This document shows positions 20,978 to 30,868 of a stretch of DNA of 64,000 bases, piece after piece. Position numbers and translations under genes: made by a program. The notes beneath the pieces were generated by a model. That model saw nothing but the letters and a program-made list of their open reading frames with translations. It ran no database searches and was not told the DNA's origin. Origin of the DNA: Cannabis sativa (Eukaryota > Streptophyta > Magnoliopsida > Rosales > Cannabaceae); assembly GCF_029168945.1 (NCBI RefSeq), contig NC_083602.1, forward strand, positions 70,204,600 to 70,268,599. The letters run 5' to 3'. Numbering within the stretch: position 1 is the stretch's first letter; every line of letters starts with the position of its first letter.

Positions 20978-21828
20978 AATAATAAATTTTGTACTTTTGC
21001 TAAAATGGGTAGTAGAAGTAATTTGTTTAGTTATTGCTTATTTATTATTAAAATTATTTTTTAATTTTAAAATTAAAATTAATTAATTAATAAAGAATAT
21101 TATAATTTTGTTTCACATTTGCATCTATAGTTGTTAGTTTTTTAGACGAAACAGGCTAAATTGTTTACAAGTGCTATTATTCGGGGGTACTTTTGCCAAA
21201 CAAAATAATTTAGGGAGCAAGAATTTACAAGTATTATAGTTTAGGGGTTAAAAAAGTTTTTGTTCTAAAATAATTAGAATAATTAATATTTTTGTCCTCT
21301 AAACTTTTGATACCATCAAATCACTCCCGATAAATTATACTATTTGTTAAAAATGTTTTTCTTATTTTACCAGTAATAATTAACCTTTTTACTATTTTAA
21401 TTATTAAAATCAAAATTATAATTTTTTTCCACGAAAATAAAAAAAATTAAAAATTAAAAAGTAAAAATAAAATTATTAAAAAAACTAACGATTTTTTTTA
21501 ATTATTAAAAATAAATTTACTTAAAGAAACATAAATTATACCTTAAAAAACATATTCAAATTTTATCTTATTCATAAACACATATATTAAATAATTAAAC
21601 AAAAGTTATTAAAATCCAATAAATTTTTTTAAATAAATTAAGATTTTGTGAAGAAAAAAAAATCAAGTTTATTTATATTTACAAAATTATATCTTAAAAA
21701 TAAAAAATAAATAAAAATATAAAATTATTTTTTAAAATGAAAAAGAAAATTAAAACATAAAAAAATAATAAATTTACTTAATCAAACCTTGATATCTGGA
21801 GAAAAAAATAGTTTAAAACTTATTCCAG
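20978..21828. other. AT-rich intergenic DNA
   Basis: No ORF, repeat pair or recognised element that I can support. Composition is strongly A/T with long A and T runs. Confidence 0.7.
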
Positions 21829-21838
21829 TAAAATTTAA

Positions 21839-24225
21839 TTTTTTTTTTTTTTTTGAGATGAAAATGCCAATTATATTAAATTAATCATCCATATTAATAC
21901 AATAAGCATTTAACGGGGGAGGGATTTCCTCCAACCAAAAACAAACAGAGTCCACCGAAAGAGCATACTTCGCTAACAAATGAGCAGCCGTATTCGCAGA
22001 TCTATATACATGAGAAATCTGCACTCTTGGAAAATTGGACACTAGATGTGTAATGTCTGATAGCAGACAATGGAAATCAGAAACAGTAGCAATAGATGCG
22101 TGTAAATCTTTAACCACTAAAAAAGAGTCTGTTTCTAAGATGTGAGCAGTCCATTGATTATCTATCAGCCATTTTAATGCATTTACTAGAGCCAAAGCTT
22201 CCATTATTTCAGGCCGAAAAACACCCGGAATTGACTTTGAAAAAGCAGCCACAATATCTCCATTAGAGTTCCTTAACACAGCTCCACAACTAGTACGTTG
22301 GTTGGACTTGTCTACTGCCGCGTCTGTATTTAACTTGAGCTTGCCCGAAGGAGGATTGAGCCACGGGGCATCAGAAGTTGTAGTCGACCGTGAGGGAGAA
22401 GTCAAGGAAGGAGGAGCCTTCGATTTCTGGGCAATTTGATACTCCTCAATATATGACAGAGCAAAATAGAGAACCATATGGTATGGCTTGGTTTTATTTC
22501 CATGCTTTTCTCTATTCCTTTCATTCCATAAATATACCACAAGATTGTGATAAATTGTTTAAGTAGAGTTAGACCAGAGAGTAGAAAAATGAAGAAAGCA
22601 TTCCTTTAAAGACATACTGCTAAGGAGTATACTGTCAAGTGAGAAAGGGGAGTCTTTCCAAATTTTCCTAGGCCTGTGGCAATAGAACAAAGCATGTAGA
22701 ATCGATTCACTATCTCTTTGACATAGCGGACAAATTGGGGACTGAGTTATATGCCTGTGATGCAGAACAGCAGTAGCCGGAAGACAATCATTTATCGCAC
22801 GCCATAAGAAAATACGAACCTTCGAAGGTAAAGATAACCGCCAGAATTTCTTCCACCATTGCTGTGATTGTGCACCGGATATACTAGGTTGTTGCTCCTC
22901 CAAATTAGTAGCCATAAAATATCCCGATTTCACCGTGTAGCAGCCATTATTTTCATGGTGCCAGATAAGTTTGTCCGAAAATGGTGTGAGGGTCAATGGG
23001 ATACTAAGGATTCGCTCAACATCAGAAGGAATAAAATACGAATTCAGCACGTTTATATTCCAATACCTCTCTGCTATAATTAGAGAAGAAACCTGAATAT
23101 GTTCATCGATTCTGGCCACAACCAATGGACGAAAATTGGTGACACCAGGCAGCCAAGGATCACTTTTACACAAGAGGCTGTGACCATCTCCCACTTTCCA
23201 TCTTAGACCTTTTGAAAGCAAATCTTTTCCCCAATGAATCCCTTGCCAAGTAAGGGAGGGATATGAGCCATGACCAGCATCTAAAAAAGAGGAATGGGTG
23301 TAATATCGAGCTTTGAGTATGCGACTTAGGAGAGAAGAAAGATTGGATAAGATGGGCCAAGCCTGCTTCGCTAGTAAAGCTTGATTAAAATGAATGAAGC
23401 TCTTAAAACCTAAACCTCCTTCCACCTTTGGAGCACAAAGCAAAGACCAAGTCTTCCAATTAATGCCCGAACCAGATGAATTTGAACCCCACCAGAATTT
23501 ATTCATCATCACTTCAATTTGGTTAATTAGTGACTTAGAAAGGCGGAAGCAACTCATTGCATATGTCGGAATAGATTGAGCAACGGCTTTTAAGAGAACT
23601 TCCTTACCACTAATAGAAAATAATTGTTCTTGCCAAGCCGAAAGATTTTTCCATAGCTTTTCCTTAATCTCAGCAAACAAGATTTTTTTGTCCCTTCCTG
23701 AATATGATGGTAGACCCAAATAGCGCTCATGACACGGTTGTATTGGCATTAACAAAATCTGCTGTAGACTCGTTTGGATTGAAGGGAGAGTGTTTGGGGA
23801 GAAAGTTAATACAGACTTATCCACATTCAGCTTTTGACCCGAAGCTCGTCAATATAAATCAATGGATAATTTAATGGCAGTTGCAAAACGTTGATTAGCA
23901 CGGCATAGAACCAAATTATCGTCCGCGAAGAACAAGTGAGAAACACTTGGAACAGAACGTGAAACCCGTAAACCTTGTAAATTACCAATAGCCTCCTCAT
24001 GTTGGAAAAGTCTTGATAGGCCTTCCGCACATATAATGAAAAGATAAGGGGATAAGGGATCTCCTTGTCTAATACCCCAGCTTGGATGAACAGTCCCTTG
24101 AACTGAGCCATTTATAAGAAACGAGTAAGAGACACTCTGAATACATCGTTGAACAAGGTCAACCACAGTTGGATGAAAACCCAAAGCAAGCATCATGTGT
24201 TGAATAAAATGCCATTCAACCACAA
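21839..24225 (-). mobile_element. L1-type LINE, 5'-truncated
   Basis: Minus-strand body ends in a 16-base poly(A) (plus-strand T run 21839-21854). Flanks suggest a 10-bp TSD with one mismatch: TAAAATTTAA at 21829-21838 and TAAAATTGAA at 24226-24235. The 5' end falls inside the RT domain, as expected for incomplete target-primed reverse transcription. Confidence 0.85.
21881..24223 (-). pseudogene. LINE ORF2 remnant: RT (C-terminal part), zf-RVT, RNase H
   Basis: One continuous frame from 24223 to 21881 broken by only two stops, a TGA at 23846-23848 and a TAA at 22559-22561. RT motifs: [20 protein letters not shown] and catalytic FADDN (about 23910-23930), followed by [13 protein letters not shown] and [19 protein letters not shown], typical of plant L1 RTs. 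A zf-RVT segment ([19 protein letters not shown], then [18 protein letters not shown]) lies at about 22660-22850. The C-terminal RNase H-like (RVT_3) domain has LNTDAAVDKSNQRTSCGAVL (about 22240-22330). The endonuclease and the start of RT are absent through 5' truncation. Confidence 0.9.
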
Positions 24226-24235
24226 TAAAATTGAA

Positions 24236-24645
24236 TTATTATACAAATTGAATTTTTTATATCTAAACTGATTTATTAATAAAAATAATATTTATTTATT
24301 TTTTAAATTACTTAATTACTTTTAAATTTTACTTTCTTTTTTAATTTATTTAATCATTCAACATTAATTTTTTTCTTTCTTTTTAACATCTAAATTAATT
24401 TTTAAGAATTATCAAATAAATATGTTCAATCTTTCTCATTTTTATTTAGAGGGGGAAGGGTAGGATTTGATTATCAAAGTTTGGGGACAAAATTACTAAT
24501 TTATATAAACACATCAGTATTTAAACTACACAGTGGGAGGGAACAAACCAGAAAAACTAAATTTTTGTAAATATCAATAAGTCGTATATTTTAAGAGACA
24601 CGATATGATAGTATCATAAATTTAGGAGTATAAATGCTAATCTTC
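24236..24645. other. AT-rich intergenic DNA
   Basis: No ORF or element recognised between the LINE and the SINE. Confidence 0.7.
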
Positions 24646-24662
24646 AAAGAATTTACATCATT
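24646..24662. repeat. TSD of SINE, left copy (17 bp)
   Basis: AAAGAATTTACATCATT, repeated exactly at 24766-24782. Confidence 0.9.
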
Positions 24663-24765
24663 ACCGGCTAGCTCAAGTGGCCATAGAGAGTGCGTGTGTA
24701 TTGGAGGTCCTGGGTTCGAATCCCAAGTTATGCTGATGTAATATATAAACGCTTAAATAAAAAAA
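24663..24765 (+). mobile_element. tRNA-derived SINE, about 103 bp
   Basis: The tRNA-like head carries an A box (TAGCTCAAGTGG, 24669-24680) and a B box (GGTTCGAATCC, 24713-24723), the internal RNA polymerase III promoter. A short tail region ends in an A-rich stretch (about 24754-24765). Perfect 17-bp TSDs on both sides define the borders. No acceptor-stem pairing, so it is not a tRNA gene. Mobilised in trans by LINE machinery, as is known for SINEs. Confidence 0.9.
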
Positions 24766-24782
24766 AAAGAATTTACATCATT
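24766..24782. repeat. TSD of SINE, right copy (17 bp)
   Basis: Exact repeat of 24646-24662. Confidence 0.9.
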
Positions 24783-27434
24783 TATAATTAAATAAAACTA
24801 AAATATATACATGATCGGTACAACAAAACGTTCCAAAATAAATAAATAAAGGTACATTTACTTAAGCATTTTATAAGCAGCTTGGTGAGGAGGATCTCTC
24901 TCTGGAAGAAAATAAGTATAGTGGAGTTGATTATTATTTAAATGTAAAGACATTAAAATACACAATTTTTTAAAACTCATGCGGTTACTATTACTACCTC
25001 ATCTGTGTTTATCACCAAGAATGAAATAGTGAAATAAAAAGAGTATCTTTTGATGTCTCTAAACTAATTTTGGTTAGGTATACATATAATATTATTTGAT
25101 ATTTTTTTTAATTACGTAGTTAAATTAAGCATACAAATTTAAATTTGTGATTTTATTATTCGTTATTAGATCAAAATTTCGATGGTCATGATATTTTTAA
25201 AATTAATATTTATAGTTAAATTTATTTAATAATCATTCATCGGTAATACCCATTAACAAGTGTTCCACATATATATAAATATTTAAAATTAATATATATA
25301 TATAGATATATAATATTATCTAGATTTTTTGTTTTTTTTTTTCAGCTTATAACATTAGAAAGTTGAATTGAATATAAAACAAGAAACGAAATGAAATTAT
25401 ATTAATTTAAAGTGAGGATAAATTTGTATGGATGGTTGTCAGTCATCGACCGTACCAATAAGTATTTGAAAATTAATAAAAGTGTTGTTAACTAATTAAA
25501 CTTACACATTAGTACCTAAAATGAACATTTCATGATTATTGTTAAATATACTGGGAAAAAGTATTCCACAAGTAGTACTGCCAGAGCCTCTGTCCAACAA
25601 CTTGACCATCTTCTTTTAGTTTCATTTATACATATAAAATTGTTAATGATTCTTGATATTTATGGTCCACTATTCAATTTAAAATTTGCAACTACACATA
25701 ATTATATTTAAGCAATAATTATTGCTTTTTAAACGACCCTGCTTACAATTAAATTTCATTTTTATTTTATATATATTATTGCAATGAAAAAGTATATGTT
25801 TTCAGTTTTCGCAGAACGAAGCCAGTACGTAGTGCACAGCTAAAATTATTAGTATGTATAAGATTTGTTAAATGATATAAAAATATCCAAGCATAATGTA
25901 TAGCTAAGAATAAAAAAAATATACGTAGAATAGCTTATTCTTTTCATGATGATTTATTTATGTACAAATAATAACCACAAAAAAATTAAATTAGCATCCC
26001 ACGTCCTTTACTTTTATGTAAACCCATATATTTAATTATATGACCTAACATTCTTATAGGGTTTTCCTTAATGTTTAATGTTGTTCTGTTCGTTAAACTC
26101 CAATGTTCTAGCTCATAAAATTATACAAAAATATTGTTATTGGATATTATTTTTAACTTCACCTAGAAGTGACATCATACCTATTTCAAAAAGAAAAAAA
26201 AAGTGACACCCTACCAATAATTGAAAATATTTATTAAAAGTTAATATTTTAAATTATATGAAATTTAATACTTAATTACACTAATAATAATATAGCATAA
26301 GTGCTAGAAATACCATACTTTTAACATTTCTCATTATATAATTGATACACATATATTACAACCCTATTGGAGAGGGTTGGTGTTTACTTAGACAAATTAG
26401 GTCGATCTAGTCAATTACAAATTAGAATATATATAGGTTATTGGGGTACTGTTAGAAGTTGTAAGATAGAATTATTATATGACCGAACCTAAAATATATT
26501 GTTAATAAGAAAGAAGTATCCATAAGTCCAATTAAAATTAATCTGAAGGAGGCAAAGCGTAGCAGTAGTAGCATAGCACTAGTATATAGCTTATTAATTG
26601 CCGTGAAATAGAGCGACAATCATAATTAAACCTAATGCGTGAGCTAATCAAACACTAATTAAATGAAGTTAATTATCTATTCTTTTTAGGTACTGTTTTG
26701 GTTTGATCAAATCCCAAACATGAAACGTGCACAAATGTCCTCCACTCATTCTGAATATGTAGTACAATTGATAGGAATATTTTAATTAATTAAACAAATT
26801 ACACAGCTAGAGATAGATCATAGATAGATATCATTTTTATTATGATCATCATCATCACAAAAATTATAAACCAAAATTAAAATTATTTGTAATAAGATGA
26901 AGAATGTGGGGGGACCATATGATGAGTTTGATGGTTTTAGTCTTTCTAGAAAGAATTAAAAAATTGGTAAAATAATTAAAACCCTATTTGTTCTCAAGAT
27001 AGTCCAGCTAATAGATTTACAAATCACAGTGAGCATAGCAGTAGCAATAGTAGAAGGAGAAAGACCTCACGTACGAGACTATATACTTGTGTACATTCAT
27101 TCATTATTAACCCAAAAAGTTTGGTCATCACTCGTGATATACAAAATTGGTAGTTCTTTAGTCCTCCCATTTTCACTGGTGTTTCTTTTATATGTCCACA
27201 TCGTCACATAAAAATATTACAGAAATAACTGAATATCTACATATATATTGAAGATAGGAAGGGACACTAATTGATGCTCTCCTTTCGGTAGTACCACTTA
27301 AAAAATTTCTTATAAAATTATTACATTAGGTTACTAGTACTTTTTCCATAGCGGTAAGAGATCGAGTTTCCACTTTCGATGTTTGGGGAAATTATATTCC
27401 AATACTGTTATTTGATGGTTTATGTGAGAAATTT
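24783..27434. other. AT-rich intergenic DNA, no supported gene
   Basis: About 2.65 kb with scattered AT dinucleotide runs (near 25267-25312). The longest open frame (about 27029-27211, 60 codons) has no recognisable domain. It may contain old decayed repeats or upstream sequence of a host gene outside the window; nothing here distinguishes these. Confidence 0.6.
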
Positions 27435-28415
27435 ACATTTAGTGTATAAATCAAATTAAACATAATCAATAAACAATAAGTAATGACAAGATTAACAAAT
27501 AACACTAAACACTTAGAAATAAAACAGGAATGAAGAGAGTATTAAACCTAAAAACAATTAAAGCAGTAAAATAATAAAATCAACACCAAGATATGTACTT
27601 GTTCAAGTCCTATAGATTGATATGATATATGGCTCTACTCTAATTCTATAGTACCACCGAAATTCTCTTTATTGATTGAGCAAGAACAAGGCACAATATA
27701 GATTCTTTGTTGGATTCTCTCAAAATATGTTTTTCTATCACACTCTTACCAAGGAATCTTCTTCATCTATAGAAGATTCTTCATACAAAATCAAAATCCA
27801 ATCTCTCTCTTTTCTCTATACCTCTCTCTCTACCTCTTAATGACTCTCTCAAGATCACCTCTCAAAACTCGTCTGATCTTCTTCTATCTTCTGAAATGCT
27901 AAGTGTCGATGGTATTTATAGGTTCAAGATATAGTTCCTAAAGTGTGTGGTTGCAAGTGCTTTATAAGTTGTTAAGTTAGCTACGATTTAACAAACTTAA
28001 AAAATTCTTTGTACGTAACAATATCTCCATGCTAGCTTAAGATGAATTGCTTCTGGATGAGATGTACACCTTCTAGAAGACAGACTAAAGCATATACTGA
28101 AGAGACTTCCCAGATAGGACAAGCACAACTGGAGTCGACTATTCATAACTCTCTTCTAAGAAGGAATAGCTAGCCATCCGAAATTTCTTTTCAGAGGAAG
28201 ACTAGCTTTCCTGAAGACTCCCTCTAGGTGGACATAATAGGCATCTGGGAATACCCTTCTGAAAGACACATGTCATTCCACGAGACTTCCTCTAGAAGGA
28301 AGAGTTAAACTTCTGAGAACTCCCTTCTAGAAGACACATAACTTTCCATAACCAGAATAACTTTTAGAGATATTTTTATTTGGAGGAACTATACAATAAA
28401 TTCCACCTAGTTTCT
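27435..28415 (-). mobile_element. Copia C 3' LTR
   Basis: Homologous along its whole length to about 63011-64000. Contains TATAAATACC on the minus strand (27911-27920) followed by a pyrimidine-rich 5'UTR-like segment (27780-27870 on the plus strand). Exact ends are uncertain because both copies have diverged and the partner is cut by the window edge. Confidence 0.78.
28071..28332 (-). promoter_or_regulatory. Heat-shock-element-like cluster in Copia C U3
   Basis: TTCTAGAA at 28071-28078, GAAATTTC at 28180-28187, TTCCTGAA at 28208-28215, and GAACTCCCTTCTAGAA at 28317-28332 (GAA-N5-TTC-N2-GAA, a gap-type heat-shock element). They lie about 150-410 bases upstream of the TATA box on the minus strand. 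The other LTR keeps TTCCTGAA (63795-63802) and GAATGCCCTTCTAGAA (63904-63919). Heat-factor binding is inference from the motif. Confidence 0.5.
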
Positions 28416-28602
28416 TCAAATTAAAAAATATTGAAAGCAATGAAGAAAGAATTCAGCCATCATGGTTGGTGTTTCCATAAATCTTAATTTACTAACTTTT
28501 GAGATTGATCAAGTCCAAGTAGTGCTTAAATTTGTTTACTTGCAAGACCTTAGTCCCAACGTTAGTAGGATTATCTTCTCTTCTGACCTTCTCCAAATCA
28601 AC
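28416..28602 (-). pseudogene. Copia C Pol C-terminal tail
   Basis: Reading on the minus strand from the Tekay-1 border, the end of the RNase H region continues with pieces resembling RREDNPTNVGTKVLQVNKFK and HYLDLI before the LTR. This is the usual Copia Pol ending. It joins to 38080 across Tekay-1 (TSD CAGCC at 28603-28607 and 38075-38079). Confidence 0.65.
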
Positions 28603-29022
28603 CAGCCTGTAACACCCTAACTATCTTAGGCGTATTACGTGATTTTTAAACGTACTGTGCAGCTCGTTGCTAATCAACGAGGTTTATGGAAAAACGTGAT
28701 TAATTAAAATTTTGCTTTTTCATTAACTTATAAACCATTTTACAAAAGTCTCGGGATCCCGATTTATAAAAATATTTACAAACGTTTTAATTGTTTAACT
28801 TTTACATCAAAATGAAAGTCGTCTAACGACAGTTACAAAATCTCAGCCCTGCTGTCCCGAGGATCGTACGCTCCAGGCCTAACCGCCCCGACATGTACAA
28901 TCTCATAGGCTCGCTCACGGTCCATCAGCAACTGCCTTGCCTTTACCTACACATGAACATAAACTGTGAGTCGACAGACTCAGTAAGAAAAGCATAATAA
29001 TAACATACATAAAACTGACTGC

Positions 29023-29107
29023 CGTGTCCAACACGATACTGAGTCCCGCTACTGCCATGTCCAACATGGTACTGAGCACTACTGCCATGTCCAACATGGT
29101 ACTGAGT
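29023..29107. repeat. Tandem dyad repeats in Tekay-1 3' LTR
   Basis: Three units of about 30 bases. Two carry the exact dyad CCATGTCCAACATGG (29055-29069 and 29085-29099, 6-base arms); the first is a variant, CCGTGTCCAACACGA. The same array is at 36238-36322 and, on the plus strand, in Tekay-2's LTRs (for example 60182-60258). Confidence 0.85.
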
Positions 29108-29626
29108 TTTGAACGTTCAGGGGACGGTACTATTGACAAGTATCCTCCTGATCGGTCGAACCGGTCATACTCCGCCGCGGTCATACTCCAGCCTGTACCG
29201 ACGGATAGGTCAATAGCCCCGAACCACCAACCGGGTCACTGATCGGTCGAACCGGTCATACTCCGGCTGGCGGTCATACTCCAGCCTGTACCGACGTGAC
29301 AGGGTTGGGTGGTTCGAAGCCTAAATACATATCTAATGTAATCTAACAGGCTTCCTACATGCACGCTAAACATGTAATCTACATATGCATACTGTTATAC
29401 TAATCTTACCGTATTCCGATTTCAGTGTGCCGTCAACTCCGACCGGAACCGAAGCCGAACGGCGGACATCGCTCCTAAACCATAAAAATCACAACGCTAT
29501 AAGTGACACGCTAAATCACTTCCCGGGGACTAAAACTTGAAACTAAAAGTTTCCCTATCAATAAAAAGCATGGCAATACCCCTAAAAACCCAAAAACGAG
29601 GAAAACTAGGGTTCTGAAAAATCCCC

Positions 29627-29718
29627 AACCGGCAGACCGGTTGCCCAACCGGAATTCCGGTTCTGGGAAATTCTGAACCCCCATCCGGAATTCCGGATGC
29701 TCAACCGGAATTCCGGTT
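29627..29718. repeat. Perfect-palindrome cluster in Tekay-1 3' LTR
   Basis: Within 92 bases: AACCGG-CAGA-CCGGTT (29627-29642), AACCGGAATTCCGGTT (29647-29662), ATCCGGAATTCCGGAT (29683-29698) and AACCGGAATTCCGGTT (29703-29718). The last three are 16-base perfect palindromes. Conserved in the other LTR at 36852-36943. Confidence 0.9.
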
Positions 29719-30851
29719 CCTCGCAGGCAGCAACCATAAAATCTCATAACTCGACCAATTTAACCCCAATTGATCCCAAACTTTCCAGACCTGTTCTATA
29801 TGCCCCAAATAACAATTCCAAGGCATCAAACCTACCCAGAAACCACATACACAAATTTTGCCATTGGAGCTCAAGCTTTGAGTTCCAAACTCAAGCTTGA
29901 GCAAACCACCTAAACAAGCATGCAAACCAACTTAATTCTGCATAACTAAGCATAAAATCACCTCTGCAAACTAACAAGAACAACAACAACAACACAGAAT
30001 ATATTCACAACATTTTCTTTCCAAAATTCATACTTTTTCACATAAAAACTAAAAGCTTGAACCACCTAGCTACTCATGCTTCAAACAACTCAATTAATCA
30101 TCAAATAATCATGCTTTGAACTTTAGAAAAACAACAAAATCACAGCAGCAACACTTACTAAAATCATCATGCATTTCACTCAACTTTTTCATCATTTTTC
30201 TCAAAATTTAAAGAAAGAAAACAAGAGAGCTAACCTAGCTTGGAAAAATACTTAGATTAGGGTGAGAATCCACTTGAAAATTGAACAAAAATGCAGCCCT
30301 TTGAATCCCATGCACCAGCCGAAATGAGAGGAAAAGAGAGAGAGAGCTTCTTGAAAATTTCTATTTTTTTGACTAAGTGTTTGAAAAGTGAAAGAAATAA
30401 AAAGGGTAATGCCACTTAACCCAAAACCATTTCAGCCAACAATTAATAATTTAAATAAACATTTAACATTTATTTTCAATTAATAAACTCACTAGAAGAC
30501 AAAACACAAATGGGGCAAAAAGACCATTTTGCCCCTCCACCATAAAATCACATAAATCATACTAAAGGGGTATTTTTGGGACATTCTAAATTCCCGGCCA
30601 TTCCCGACATTCCCAATGTCTAAAACCCGTCCCCAAAATACTAACATACTAAGTTGTGATTTCTACTGAGCCAAACGCCGAGTTCCAAAATACCGGACAC
30701 CGGAAATGCGAAATATAAAAACTGCTGATGACATAATTATGCATATCTGAATTCCATAAATATCAACAATAAATTATTTAAATATCTATAAATAATTTCC
30801 TGATTAACATAAATAACTTCTAATTTCCAAATTAACTAAGCGGGCTTTACA

Positions 30852-30868
30852 ACTATCCCCCCCTTAAA
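30852..30868 (-). other. Tekay-1 polypurine tract
   Basis: Minus strand TTTTAAGGGGGGGATAGT directly before the 3' LTR. The polyprotein stop codon TAG lies inside it. Confidence 0.8.

Larger units (their letters stand above)
28608..30851 (-). mobile_element. Tekay-1 3' LTR, 2244 bp
   Basis: Minus strand TGTAAAGCCCGC to GGTGTTACA. Contains the palindrome cluster (29627-29718) and tandem dyad repeats (29023-29107). A patch at 29160-29490 differs from the other LTR mainly where that one has CTG or CAG. ORFs within it are not genes. Confidence 0.95.

Noticed and set aside
24663..24765. A tRNA gene, suggested by A and B boxes
   Set aside because: No acceptor stem or full cloverleaf; flanking 17-bp TSDs and an A-rich tail show it is a SINE.
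27029..27211. 60-codon plus-strand ORF in the intergenic stretch
   Set aside because: No recognisable domain, no coding context, and length expected by chance.
29023..29107. CRISPR-like evenly spaced repeats
   Set aside because: Only three diverging tandem units without spacers, in a plant LTR.
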